NCBI RefSeq assembly: GCF_042100115.1
Contig: NC_091272.1
Span: 434,001 to 498,000 of the forward strand
Length of the DNA: 64,000 nucleotides
Reading direction: 5' to 3'
From: Alternaria dauci
Lineage: Eukaryota > Ascomycota > Dothideomycetes > Pleosporales > Pleosporaceae
In this document: one piece after another, positions 47,332 through 59,078 of the stretch
Layout: the number at the start of each line of letters is the position of its first letter
How positions within the stretch are numbered: the first letter of the stretch is position 1
Notes under the pieces: model-generated
Told to the model about the DNA's origin: nothing
Database searches by the model: none
Seen by the model: only the letters and a program-made list of their open reading frames with translations
Program-made: the position numbers and the translations under genes

Positions 47332-50169
47332 ATGACAAGCAAACGATCCTCTCAGAGGTCCTTTAGACTCTCGAACCAGGGCTTTCAGCCTCTATCCAAC
47401 GAGACCATGGAGAACCGAACCACCGACATACCCCTCCAGACTGTCGTCAGTCACACCCCCTCGCAGTCCTCGCCCACATCTGGAAATGAAAAGTCAGAGA
47501 AAGGGCACATGTTCACACGGGGGCGCAGAAAGCTGGCAGCGGTCGATTCTAGGACAGGAGCACCGCTGCCTGAACGCGCAACTGAAGAGAAAACGGCTCT
47601 CAACCACATGGGCAGGATCTACACCAAGATCCTGAACTATAGCATTGTCACCCGCTACATGATCTATGTCGCTCCTGTAGCGCTGCTACTCGCCATTCCC
47701 ATTATTCTTTCGCAGACTGGTACGATTACGGGCTCCATTGGCAACACGAACCAGAAGAAATTCTGGATCTGGATCGAGATCATCTGGCTCAGTTTCTGGG
47801 TCATGAAGATTGTGGCACACTTCATCCCAAACGTTTTCGAGTTCCTCATCGGTGTGGTTAGCCCTGGTGTCAAGAAGTATGCACTGCTATTGAGAGCCGT
47901 GGAGAAGCCCCTGTCTTTCGTCTTCTGGATGATTGTTAACCAGGCGACATTCCCTGCTGTAAGTTGTGTGCGGAAAAACCGGAGATTAGCATGTGCTAAC
48001 ATGTTGTAGCTTGTTAGAGTAAACCCCGGCAAGGAAAGACCAGGATGGATTGATACCATGCAGTCGGTCCTGCTTGCCCTTCTCGTCTGCACCATCATCA
48101 TCCTCGCCGAGCGCGTCTTGATCCAGCTTATTAGTATCAGCTACCACCGCAAGCAGTTTGACGACAAGATCAAGGAGTCAAAGCGCAACATCTATCTCCT
48201 CGGTATTCTCTACGACACTTCGCGGGCGCTGTTTCCTGCCTACTGCAACGAGTTTGCTGAGGAAGACTACATCATCCAGGACACAATTCTGGACCTCGGT
48301 TTCGGCAGCAAGAAGGGAACGGCCAAGCATGGTCGGTCAGGTAGCCGCACGCCTATGCGTCTTATCCAAGAAGTTGGCCGAGACGCCGGTCGCATCGGTG
48401 ATAAGATCACATCGGTTTTTGGTACTATCGCTTCCGAGATTACCGGCAAGAAAGTTTTCGACCCCAACTCTGCTCATTCAGTCGTCTTGACCGCTTTGGA
48501 GAGGAACAAGAGTGCTGAAGCTTTGGCAAGACGTATCTGGATGTCCATGGTCGTCGAGGGCAAGAACGAGCTTTACCTGGAAGATCTGGTCGAAGTCATG
48601 GGTCCGGGTCGCCAGGAGGAGGCCGAGGAATGCTTTGCTGCGATTGACCGAGACGGAAACGGCGATATCAGTTTGGAAGAGATGATCTTGACTGTGACTG
48701 ATTATGCCAGACAGCGAAAGTCGATCAACTCGAGCATGCACGATGTTGACCAAGCTATCAACGCTCTCGATGGTCTGATCATGACCATTGCTGTCATTGT
48801 CTGCATTTTCGTCTTCGTCGCTTTCCTTGCTCCCGCTTTCCGCACCACACTCTCTACATCCGCGACCGCTCTTCTTTCGCTCTCTTTCGTTTTCGCCACG
48901 ACTGCTCAGGAGGTTCTCGGTTCTTGCATCTTTCTCTTCGTCAAGCACCCGTACGATATCGGTGATCGTGTCGATATTACCGCTGAAGAGCTTACTGTGG
49001 AACACATTGCTCTGCTCTACACTGTGTTCAAGCGCGTCCAAAACGGAAAGACTGTCCAGATCCCCAACATCGTTCTGAACTCTCTATGGGTAGAGAACAT
49101 CACACGAAGCAAGGCCATGCGAGAGCAAGTCTCGGTCTTCTGCGACTTTGCCACATCATTCGAAGATATCAATCTGCTTAAGCTCGAGATGATGAACTTC
49201 GTTCGCGACCCGGTCAACGCCCGCGAGTTCCACCCTGATATCGACATCGAGGTTGTTAGCATTGCCGAGATGAACAAGCTGGAGCTTCGGGTCGAGATTC
49301 GGCACAAGAGCAACTGGTCCAACGAGTCACTCCGCGCATCTCGACGATCCAAGTTCATGTGCGCGCTCGTCGTTGCTTTGCGCAAGGTTCCGATCAACGG
49401 TCCAGCTGGAGGAGACGCCGTTCTAGGCTCGCAAGACAAGCCTACATGGTCCGTCGCAGTCCCACCTGCCGAGGCTGTCGCAGCATACGAGAAGTACAAG
49501 GCCAATGCCGACGCCGGCCGTCTGCACCCCCTCAACGTCGCCGAGGAGGACACTGGCAAGTCTACTGGCACAGACTACCTGGGCGCCGAAGGCAACGCAA
49601 TCAGCGCCCTCAACAACAGGAGACCAGGCCTAGATACTATCCGCGACGATACCTGGGAAGCTCGCGATGACACCAGCACCATTGGCCGTCCCAGCATGTC
49701 AGACCAAAGGCCCGATCTCGACGAAGTCCGCGGTCTACTCCGCAAAGCCAGTTCAGCCGGAAAGAGGAAAGGTGGCGCCACGCTATCACCATTCGGTTCC
49801 CGCGTCTCCGTCGATACACCGCGCCAGAACCCACCACCTCCTCTACCACTCCACGTAGTACCGTCTGGTAGCCAGAGCCAATACGCGCAGCCGCCAGGAG
49901 GCAACTTGCCACCACCGCCTCGTAGCACCGCGCCTGGATCGCCTAGCTCGATTTCCACAGGGCAGGTAGAGGAGTACTCGTACCAGACTATGGCACCACC
50001 GCCTCGCTCACGCAGTCGACCGCGCGCTCCGCAGGTGGAAGAGGATGAGGGCGAGAGGCAGTGGCAACCTAATGCTAATGCGCCGACGAGGGCCCCATCG
50101 AATACGAATAACCCGTATAGGAGTCCTGGGTCGCCACAGCAGGGGTTCCAGTCTTTCAAACGGGAGTAG
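47332..50169 (+). CDS. MscS-family mechanosensitive channel with EF-hand
   Basis: Exons 47332..47958 and 48010..50169 (51-nt intron) give 928 aa. After a polar N-terminus of about 105 residues come hydrophobic segments (YMIYVAPVALLLAIPIIL, then FWIWIEIIWLSFWVMKIV, then the helix at the splice site and SVLLALLVCTIIILAERV). A canonical EF-hand loop, DRDGNGDISLEE, lies near residue 422. The pore region follows (AFLAPAFRTTLSTSATALLS, then SLSFVFATTAQEVLGSCIFL), with the beta-domain KHPYDIGDRVDI. The C-terminus is disordered and Pro-rich. This is the architecture of fission yeast Msy1/Msy2, ER-located Ca2+-regulated channels for hypo-osmotic stress. Cell location is inferred from the family. Confidence 0.93.
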
Positions 50170-53100
50170 AACTTAGTTGAAAGGTTGTAAGCATTGTATA
50201 TCATGATCAGCATGATTGTGCTCGCTAGGTCAAGGATATGGGAGTGAGGGAGGGAGTTCAAAAAATGTGTATAATGTCTTTTTCTTATTTGGACTGGAGA
50301 TTTAACGTGGCATTAGTGAAGAAGTCCTGAGGACGCTCACTATGGCGTATTTTTTATTCAATGTGTAGTAGTGTATATCCTCATAAAAGTGGGCTGAGAG
50401 ATGGAGACTTATCAATTACTACTGTCCAACGCTTTATTTCGTGTCGGTTTTGCTAGTTGTGCTGAGGTGTGTGTTGCCACCGTCGTTATCTTGGGGTTGT
50501 GTGGTTGAGTGTGCACGTGTTTTCCTGGGGTTCCAGGGGTATAAAACCCCTCTCCTAACTTCTATGCTTATCTTCTTTATCATACACTGTCTACTCTTTT
50601 TCTCCGAAACATCGACGACAACATTCATGGGTGAGAGTCGTTCCAAAACAAAGTACCTTTTGAGACGAATGCCTAAAACACTTCTCGTTCCGTTCTATGT
50701 CTACTTCTACTCGGCAATCCATTCTACATACATGTTTGAACGTGGATATGGTGAAGTCGGCTGGGCGGTTTTGAAACTCAACTTCATCGCAGACATGGAA
50801 TGGAAAGACTGTGACTTCCTTCGGGGAACCAAGATCAAGGAGGAATTGCACTGACATATGGACAACTCCGCCTTGCGACTACGCCCGCATAGAAAAGGTG
50901 AAGATGTACAAACCATGGAGAGACTGCGGGATCCAAAAATCAACAACAAGGCGTACGTGGAGTTCGAAACCGTCTATTGCGATCCAAACACAGGACGCCA
51001 AACGACTTTCGGAAAACTCGCATGTTGCGGCGCTGCCCTATTTTTCTCACACAACAACATCGAGACATTCACGATCTGCAAGATGTATAAAGTCTGCGAA
51101 TCTCGGGTCAGGACTCTACTCCTTCATTCCACAACTCCGACTGTATTCTCCGAAACTGCCACAAGATGATTATATGAAACGAGGATTGTGCTTCTTCTCA
51201 AAAACACCGGTAACAGCCTTATGTTTTTGGACTCTCGCCTTTTCCCAGAGACCAACCACATCTCATATGACTACGAACAAACAAAACTTTCGCTGTTCTC
51301 GCTGTCACATCTCGTCTTCTATCATTCATCTCCTTGTTTTATTCCCGCAAACACCGGGGTACAGACGGATGGCTTTGTGTCCGTCCTAAAAACCCCACAT
51401 CGAACACTGATGTGCTGCTCTAAAACTGTTCAGCAAACTCCTTCAGTAGAACAGCTTAATGCTGTGACAGGATGGCAGTCTCCTTCTACTTGGTTTCTCT
51501 TTCCATGGACTTACATACAAAAGTGTATCATATCCATCCGATGGCACAGAAAGAGAAAGAAGTAAAAATCATGTCGCGAGCTTTGCTCTCCTCTCAAAAC
51601 ACATGTTTTCTCTCTTGTGCTGTGGATTTCCTCTGAATGTCTCTCGAAAGTCAGAGCTGCAGATGATATGCTCCTTGCGGCACATAAAACGCTAATACTT
51701 CCCGCCGAACAACCTGCTTTCTTCTCACAACTACCACGTTTTTCTCGTGCTCAAAAAACCTGAAGGCATTTCCATAGCCGTGCTGTTGTTGCTCCTGAAG
51801 TTAATATCTCCCTGAAAGTGCGACAAGACCTCGCCTTTCTCGAAAATAGTACCAGCGACACAGATTTTGGAGAACGAGCAGTAGGAAACTCACCAACTCC
51901 GCAATGCTTTCTCTGGTGTCAAGATGGGAACGGTGTCGAGACGTGAGGTGTGCTTTTCGCCTCAAAAACGAATGCCTCTTTATACATGAGGAGAGAAGAA
52001 CCAAAATAGCAGAACACATGTCCAGATATTGCTGGGAAACTTCACAATGAATCATTAGGCATAACAGCGATGGGACTCTAGTGCTGTAGACCAGCGACAA
52101 AAACACACCCTCTTTCTTCTAGACCGCCATTTCAATCTTTTCTTCCTCTAGGATTACCACAGCCAGATGGAAGTCTGCTATTCCAAAACGCCATTGCGAA
52201 ACGGCCATGTGGAGAGATTTCGTCGTTTCGAGTCTACACTGTGTTCGGTCTAGGGACTTATACTTAGGTACATCTCCAAAACCACATCTCATACCCGATG
52301 TCCGAGTATGCTGTCCAACTTCAATCATACGAGAACTTGGAAAGAGGTCGAGGTATAAAGGCTGGATCTTCCTCTCTTCGTCTTCTTGTTTCGAAACATT
52401 ACCTTTCTCTCAAAAAGCAGTGGAAAGCGTGGGATGGGAGACTTCCTCCTGAAGAACATCGAAACAAGATGCGTATGCTGAGCCTCCGTTCTCCTGAAAC
52501 TCCTTTGCAGAACGACTATGACTGGCTGCGCTCGAAAAGTCGCATGCAGCTAGGCATGTGTGGAGATGCTTGACGGCTATCAAAAACCACACTGATTCGT
52601 TACATCTCCAAAGCAGACTCATAAGCCGCCATGGAGTTTGAAAATCTTCTCTCGCTGCCTAAAGAAAGGCGACGAGTCATAAAGCATACTTCAAGCGCAG
52701 TCGTGGCAGAAAATCTGTTTTTCCTGTTTACTGACTCAAGAGAGTCGAGAGGTCAACAGATACAGCACATATGAAAGTTCGCTTGCTACCTGGCAAGATG
52801 TATGGATACATTACTTCTGATTGCCGGAGCTTTTCACTTGACAGACCATTCTTTCAACTCTGGCTACTCCAAAACTCTCACTTATGGTCCTCGAAACGAA
52901 CTTGCCGACAATTACTAGTTGCCAGCCAACAAACTATTCATAAAATCTCAAACATTTACTCCATTGATACTCCTGCTTTACTGCACCATTCTTGTATTCT
53001 CCAACTTCCACCAAAACGGCTTTAGACATGCTTATGTCCCGTTGCTCCGAGCAGAATTTATCACTCGCCAGATATATGAAGTCGACTAAAGATAAAGGAA

Positions 53101-54001
53101 GGAATAGGAAAATTATGGACGTCTCAAAACATCAGACAAGAACGCTCATGGTTGTCTCGAAACGCCTTAGGCACTGTTTTATGCTGAGCTTGTTCTTGGC
53201 AAGCTATGCATATAAACATTCCTCGTCTCGCGACTGTCCAGGTCCCCTTCCAATTGCCGCAACCATATTCCACTTTTACCAAAACCTTTACTGCCTGATC
53301 ACATGACCGCGTTTCCTGGCCTGGAGTAAACCCAGAGCTCGAGTGTTATATGACATCTCTTCCAGCGATCTAAATTGGAAAGCGTTCGATCCATGGTTCG
53401 CTCCAAATCGCGGCCTGAGATCAACATGGACGTGAAGTATGTTTGGTGCTGAAAACCGCGATATCAAGAACCGGTTCCACTGGTCGCATGGAGAAAAGAA
53501 GAAGAAGAATATGTTGCCTCAAAAACGACGTAAAACTCTACTACGAAATGTCGATGGAGCGGAGTTCTGCCTAACTGGTGGCACCTTGGCTATAGAAATT
53601 TCCGCCACACGCTTTTCTGCTCTCCATCTTCCCACTACGCTGTCCTCTTTTCCTCCAAAACGGCCGGTGCCTTTTAGCATGTCTGAGAGCATATGGCTCA
53701 GAAATTTACCTGTCTTCAAGCATGTGAGAGGAATCCTACATTGTTGAGCCGTACCCAAGTACTACAAACATGGGATACATGTCCTTCTTGCATTGTTGGC
53801 CACCAAAAGCATATTGGGCAGCAACAACAACCCCTGCCATGACAAAAACAAGACCGGTTCGGTGCGTGTGCGTTGAGGAGAAAAAAAGCGAAGCCTTAGG
53901 CTTCCAAATAACATTAGATAAGAGACATAATATACATGGTTCTGCTTGCGCAAAACGTCAGACTGCAGCGTCCGTTCGTCAACCCATCTTAGCGTCAGCA
54001 C
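50170..54001. other. Gene-poor block rich in a recurrent TC(C/G)AAAAC-like motif
   Basis: I can support no protein gene in these 3.8 kb; frames reach 192 codons but lack motifs and are broken. On the plus strand a short motif of the form YCTC(C/G)AAAAC or TC(C/G)AAAC recurs at least 20 times: for example at 51196, 51591, 51961, 52273, 52389, 52891, 53121, 53155, 53518 and 53653. Spacing is about 30-150 bp. The reverse complement is rare. TATAAA boxes occur at 50540, 51086, 52354 and 53211, each followed by a pyrimidine-rich run and then the motif, resembling fungal core promoters. See findings. Confidence 0.5.
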
Positions 54002-54991
54002 CTATGATACAATTCTCCCCACTTCCAACCGCCTCCCAGCGGTATCCACTCTGTTCCCAAGTTCTGCGTACATGTCCCACAGATACTTCTGATGCACGAC
54101 AACCTCGCCTTGCATCTGCACGTCATCTGCCGCACCATCCATTGGCAGGCCAATCCGCAGATCCACATAGCCCGGCACCGCCGCCAGTAGTTCCCTGAAA
54201 AAGGATTTGTGGACAAAAGGCGTGCTGGACCACTCGTAAAACTCGGGATGCGACCACTCGTAGTATCTTGGATGAAGCGTAGGAACAACACGCAGAAACT
54301 GTAATGAGGGGAACGCAGAGAAGAAAGAAGTCCAGTCGACATAACGATTCATGCGTATAGCATCCTTCAACTGCAGTTCCACCTGCAGTCGTTTGACACG
54401 CGATAGATCCCAGCCTTGTGGAACTTCGTACGTAGGCACCGGAAGCTTATTGAGCGAAATGGCAAACCAATTGTTCGTGTACATGCAGTCTGTTGCTTCG
54501 CCAGCTAGTCGCTGGGATGCCCGGAGAAGTTCCAGGTGCAGGATTGGCTCGGGATCGGCTGCACGAGGACACACTGGGCGTTTTCCAGTCGAAAGCCGTT
54601 GTTGATTTAGTCGCTCCCGAGACTTGCGTGCTGCTAGGCGTTTCTTGCGGTCATTCAAGATGGTTGTTGCGTCAAGAATGGAGAGAGAACGCGAGGGCTT
54701 GCGAACGACGAGGTGAGAGTAGACCTCGTCTCTGATTTCTTGCGGTAGCTCGAAGAAGCGGAAGGGTCTGCCGTTGGTAATTCGCTGGTTCACCAGTGTG
54801 TTCGGCGTACGTTGAGGCTTGCAGGCCGGGATCGTCCTTGTCCGTCGTTCATGATGTGCCCCGTGAACCGTTTGCCTGAACTCGGCGTCTTTCTTTGGAA
54901 TTTCCCTAGACTCTAGACCCTTGAGGATGAGTAAACTTGGCAGTAGCTCTTCGAGCTTGGAACTTCCCCGTGGTCTTTGGTGTAATGCCAT
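54002..54991 (-). CDS. 2EXR/F-box-like hypothetical protein
   Basis: A single exon of 329 aa. Near residue 79 is FFELPQEIRDEVYSHLVVRK, the short hydrophobic-acidic helix typical of the fungal F-box-like/2EXR family. The middle has ILHLELLRASQRLAGEATDC, also a family hallmark (ancient residues that pack as L..LL..cr.i..Ea). The C-terminal 120 residues contain VKRLQVELQLKD and aromatic-rich loops. These proteins are abundant in Pezizomycotina and their functions are mostly unknown; some are taken as SCF-type substrate adaptors. No cullin-binding evidence is visible here. It lies just right of the motif-rich gene-poor block. Confidence 0.75.
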   Translation of the reverse strand: MALHQRPRGSSKLEELLPSLLILKGLESREIPKKDAEFRQTVHGAHHERRTRTIPACKPQRTPNTLVNQRITNGRPFRFFELPQEIRDEVYSHLVVRKPSRSLSILDATTILNDRKKRLAARKSRERLNQQRLSTGKRPVCPRAADPEPILHLELLRASQRLAGEATDCMYTNNWFAISLNKLPVPTYEVPQGWDLSRVKRLQVELQLKDAIRMNRYVDWTSFFSAFPSLQFLRVVPTLHPRYYEWSHPEFYEWSSTPFVHKSFFRELLAAVPGYVDLRIGLPMDGAADDVQMQGEVVVHQKYLWDMYAELGNRVDTAGRRLEVGRIVS

Positions 54992-55128
54992 AACAGACCA
55001 ATTGCATGATACAATCTGCGACCATCAGCCACATGTTGGCGACCATTTTGTTTATGAAGTCGCCTGGACAGGGAAATTGCCTTCATCTTACACTGTCGAA
55101 ATTGGACCAACATGTGGAACCCTGGCTG

Positions 55129-55431
55129 CTACTCTGCAGGATCGGAGGTTGCAGGGTGATGCGACGATGTCGAGGTGTTCGCATCGTGTTCAGCAGTGTC
55201 TTGTTCCGAATGACGGGGTTGAAGCGGGTCGAAGGATTCTGGTGGAGAGGAGGAGCCGGGCGCGGAGATTGTGGTCCAAGCCGCTGAATCACGACAAGCG
55301 ACACAGGAAAGATGCGGCATTGTGGCGGATCTTATTCTGTCGAGACAGTCAGCGGTTCCAATATTTGGAAAGGTAGCTGCAGATATTGGCGCGAGTGTCA
55401 GAAAGAACAATAACGGAAGAAGTAACGGCAT
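55129..55431 (-). CDS. Candidate small secreted protein
   Basis: An ATG-started frame of 100 aa with no intron. The first 19 residues (MPLLLPLLFFLTLAPISAA) are a textbook signal peptide with an AxA-like cleavage site. The mature part is about 80 residues with three cysteines (TADC, HLSCVAC) and then a Ser/Pro/Glu/His-rich tail with no predicted fold. The size and composition suit a secreted effector-like or wall protein, but no family is recognised. A longer spliced form is possible. The gene is small enough that chance cannot be excluded. Confidence 0.5.
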   Translation of the reverse strand: MPLLLPLLFFLTLAPISAATFPNIGTADCLDRIRSATMPHLSCVACRDSAAWTTISAPGSSSPPESFDPLQPRHSEQDTAEHDANTSTSSHHPATSDPAE

Positions 55432-55638
55432 ACCGCAAAGTGTGGTATAGCGAGGCTATGATGTGTCTTAACAGAGGTATTATAGCTTAGTGTTTCAGCC
55501 CAAGAAGATATTGCGCATGCGGTAAGGTTAAGCGAAAGCACTAGGGTAGAAGAGTCGTTCCCAGGAGCATGGTACGTTTATGCGATCGGTAGTCGGTACG
55601 CGATGGTTCTGTGGTTTGCGTGGTGCGTTGCTTGCTGA

Positions 55639-56694
55639 TTAACCGTCTACGCCCACTTTGGCATGGCGGAAGTACTTCATGCCAACCCAGGCAACGACCA
55701 CCCAGACCCAGCTCGTGACTGCCGTGCAAACAATCAGAGCGGGATAGTAGCCCGTAATGGGCAGGGTCGCGTCGTCTTCGAGGTCGGGTGGAGCATACGG
55801 TGTCTCGCCCACGTCCCACGCCCAGCTCCAAACTCCGAGGCAAGAGCCCATACCGACGACAAAGACGATCCAAGTTGCTATGAGCACGACCCAGCCCCAC
55901 CACTCCGTCTCGCTGTAATCCCACTCGTCATCGGGGTCGGCCTCGGCAGGTGCCAGGACGGCCGAGATGGAAGTGCGTCGGTTGCTCCGATTTGAGCGGC
56001 GGTGTGCGAGCGACGTGACAGAGGCCTGGTTGGCACCACTGAAGGAGTAGTCGTTGCCCGAGGTAGCGGGGCGGTAGAAGGACATGATGTCGTCTTCATC
56101 CGTAGTCGAAGCGTAAGGTGCCGCCGGGCTCATGGGGGATGCCAGCAGTGACGGAGCAGTGCGTTCAGGGTCGTCGGGTGGGGTGTAAACGACGGCGGGC
56201 GACGATGGAGACAGGTGGACAGTGGGGAGCCAGCCGCTGTCGGACGAAGAATTGAGGGGAGCGTTCTCGTAGCTGAAGCGACCCAGGGCCGTTGCTTCGT
56301 CCGAGGGGTCCATGCTCGCTGTAGTCGCGATTGTAGGTGTTTTGGCTTTGCGCAGAGAGCTGCTCCGCTCGCGCATCTTCGCCATGGCCGCCTTCCTCAA
56401 GGACCCCTTCCTCTGCCTGCCCTGGCTTTGGCGCAGGGCCGTCGCGATGGAAGATGCCCTCTTCGCGACTTGCACATCTTGCTCGTGTCCCTCGTCGCTG
56501 GCTGGCTGAGTCGACGTTGACTTGCCAATGGCCTCTCGGAACGCGCCTAGGATGCCTCCCGATTTGCTTCGTTGATGCCCTTGACCCTGACCTTGACCTT
56601 GGCCGTGATCCTGATGCTTCACGTCCCGGGTCGAAGCACGCTCTCTTTCGCCTTCAGCACGACCCTCACTGCGCGCAGCATTCCCGTCTTGCAT
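55639..56694 (-). CDS. Conserved fungal membrane protein of unknown function
   Basis: A single exon of 351 aa starting at ATG 56694. The N-terminal 250 residues are polar and disordered. They include the GQGQGQGQG run (encoded by CTTGACC-type tandem hexamers at about 56580-56610), basic RKGSLRKAAMAKMRERSSSLRK, and Ser/Pro-rich tracts. The conserved part is the C-terminus: WDYSETEWWGWVVLIATWIV, an extracellular or lumenal loop (WDVGETPYAPPDLEDD), then GYYPALIVCTAVTSWVWVVV, so two transmembrane helices. The WWGWVVL...GYYP pattern vaguely recalls PIG-P-like subunits, but I do not assign it. It is divergent from Zrg17, whose start is 296 bp away. Confidence 0.7.
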   Translation of the reverse strand: MQDGNAARSEGRAEGERERASTRDVKHQDHGQGQGQGQGHQRSKSGGILGAFREAIGKSTSTQPASDEGHEQDVQVAKRASSIATALRQSQGRQRKGSLRKAAMAKMRERSSSLRKAKTPTIATTASMDPSDEATALGRFSYENAPLNSSSDSGWLPTVHLSPSSPAVVYTPPDDPERTAPSLLASPMSPAAPYASTTDEDDIMSFYRPATSGNDYSFSGANQASVTSLAHRRSNRSNRRTSISAVLAPAEADPDDEWDYSETEWWGWVVLIATWIVFVVGMGSCLGVWSWAWDVGETPYAPPDLEDDATLPITGYYPALIVCTAVTSWVWVVVAWVGMKYFRHAKVGVDG

Positions 56695-56990
56695 GGCTTC
56701 CACGTGCGTCAACTGCCATGGAGCGCCTTTGTGGTGAATTAGAGTGGCATGTTTGGAGCTAAGCTGTCGTCAACGTCAAACCCCCGGCGGCATGCCCTGG
56801 CTCCCTTACCAGGCGGGCTAGTCGGGTCTGGATTGGCTAATGCACCGACTATGGGTCGCCGCATAGGGAAGGCCTCCCTCAATTTCCCCTCCACCTCCCG
56901 TCCGGGGTTCACTTGCGCTTCTTATCTCGTTAAGCCTGGAATGCGTCGTCGCTAACAGTCACTCATTACCGTCATTCATTTGCCATCGTC

Positions 56991-58491
56991 ATGGCCTCGA
57001 AAATGCCTCTGCCTGCTCCACCGCGCACCCCTACGCCGCCTCCTGACGAGGACGCGCCCCAGCCCGTGGGACTAGGATTCCGAAGCGATCTGGCTGTTGG
57101 AGACATGGGGCTCAATAACAATGCGCTGCTCTCGCCCATGTCTGCTACCTTCCCCTCCAAGCAGTATGCGACCCTCGGGCCCAGTGACTCTGTCTCGCAG
57201 AGAGCGTCGCCTGCGACTCTATATACGCCCGCGAGCGCGACCTTCCCGTACACACCCGCGAGCGACTCAACCATGAATCTCGAGCCGCCCTCTGCGAACG
57301 GGTCCGAGAATCCCAATCCCTTCAATTTCCAATCTGTCGCCTATCAGCCGGGACGGCCCCAGACAAAGGCTAATGTGCGTTCTCCCACGCAATCTTACGC
57401 AACCGTACTGACCATGGCAGGACATTGGCCGGAGACGAGGACACAAGTACAAGCACAGTAGTGTATCACATCAGATATTCCTAGAACCCGCACCGCGCGC
57501 CCCGCTCCAGCTCCCCGCCTCGCTTCCGATCCCGACGTTCAAAGAGTACCGCTCGTCCATGTCCAAGGACCAGAAGCTGCGCCTGGCATGGTGTTTCTGC
57601 CACCTTGTGGTCGCTGGCCTTGTACAATGGAGCGCACACGAATCGCTGGCACTGACAGTCTTGTCTCGTCTAATCTTCTACGATGCACTTGGCGCGTTTC
57701 TGTGTGTGGCTGTTGACGTTGGATCCAACTTTGAGGTATGGAAGCGATCGAGCATACGACACCCATTTGGCTTTGAACGCCTCGAGGTCATCGCAGGACT
57801 GGGCATGTCTGTTGGGCTACTGTTCATGGGACTGGACCTCATATCGCATGGGTTGACGCACGCGCTTGAGAACACCGGAGGACATGAGGCGCATCATGCC
57901 GATGCTCACGAGCGCGTGTCGGCTGGCAGCATTGATCTTGCTGCCTTGTGCGGCGTTGTCTCGACACTGGTCTCGGCAATCTTGTTGAAGAACCATGCGC
58001 GCATAGGCAAGGTCATGCAGCTAAGTGCGATTGCTAACCTGCCGTCTGTGCTGAGCAACCCGTCGCATTTTCTGACGTTATCGTGCTCGTCACTGCTGCT
58101 TGTATTGCCACTGCTGAGCATCCAGACGTACGTGTGGCTTGACCGGACCCTCTCCTTCTCCGTGGCCTTTTGCATGGTTGCGCTAGGATGGATTCAAGGA
58201 TGGACCCTCGGCAAGATGCTGCTCATGTCCTACTCGGGACCTGGCGTGTCGGACATGCTGTACGACCTTGAGACGGACCCAGCCGTGCGAACGGTAGAGG
58301 AGGCAAAATTTTGGCAGGTACACTACGGGCTCTGCCAGGCGAACCTGAAACTTCGAGTGCGGAATCTGGAAGAAATTGGGCGTGTGCGCGATCGCATTGG
58401 AAGCATGGTGCGGAACCGCTTGGGCGGCGGATACGGGAGCGGCGGGCAGAGATGGGAAATTTCGACCCAAATTACCCTCGAGAAGGACTGA
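56991..58491 (+). CDS. ZRG17: Zrg17-like cation diffusion facilitator (ER zinc transport)
   Basis: Exons 56991..57374 and 57421..58491 (46-nt intron) give 484 aa. The N-terminus (about 130 residues) is Pro/Ser-rich. The junction leads into RRRGHKYKHSSVSHQIFLEP and LPASLPIPTFKEYRSS, the segment that marks the Zrg17 branch. About six hydrophobic helices follow, with WKRSSIRHPFGFERLEVIAG as the CDF signature and a His-rich loop (GGHEAHHADAHERVS). Yeast Zrg17 lacks some metal-site residues of ordinary CDFs and works as a heterodimer with Msc2 to move zinc into the ER. The C-terminal cytosolic domain ends in WEISTQITLEKD. The assignment to Zrg17 rests on the signature segment. Confidence 0.83.
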
Positions 58492-59078
58492 GGACACTGG
58501 GCGCCGTTGCATATCCGCGATTAGATTCTGCAATAAATCTTGCAGCCCCTGTGGCGGGCCGTCTCTCTAAGACTATGACTAGGACTCAACTGCAGCCCGA
58601 ACGTTGGCCCAAAAGCAGTGCGACGCCACGAAGCAAATAAACTTTTGGCCTTGCTTTTGCGGCAAGGCAGCGCAACGCTGCATGGCTACTAGGAACCAGT
58701 GGTTCCGTTTGCCTCCGCGCGCAAAAAAACTACATCATCTGCGTATTTAAGCCAGGTGGCAGGCAGTGCGTCGACGCCTGACGAATACCCCTGGGTTGAC
58801 TAAAAGTCTTAGCGAAAGCCCTGCGGACGCTTTCGATCAACAGGCACCCAGTGCGCGCACACCGCCGGCGGCTTGCCCCGTGCGACTGGCCGACTTTGGT
58901 CTGATGCGGCTTGGGCTGCCTGCAGGTGCTTGCTGTTCGCTCGTCACGCCCACCGCAACTCTCCACACACCCGTTCGCTTTTGTGCGTTGCCTGCACAGC
59001 TGCCTTTGACTTTTGCGAAGAGCGTTTATGAGCCTGTGACCTGCGAGGCTGGCAGGCGGCACATAATACACTGGCCCT
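58492..59078. other. Intergenic upstream of the RBR gene
   Basis: A 587-bp gap. Frames in it are short and without motif, and continue as shadows of the RBR gene. The right part is presumably promoter and 5' UTR. No RNA gene or repeat was recognised. Confidence 0.4.

Noticed and set aside
49575..50261. 228-codon minus-strand frame opposite the MscS C-terminus
   Set aside because: Antisense shadow of the Pro-rich, low-complexity tail; no motif of its own.
50811..51389. 192-codon plus-strand frame in the gene-poor block
   Set aside because: Starts at a poor site, has no motif, and runs through two copies of the recurrent TC(C/G)AAAAC motif; treated as non-coding.
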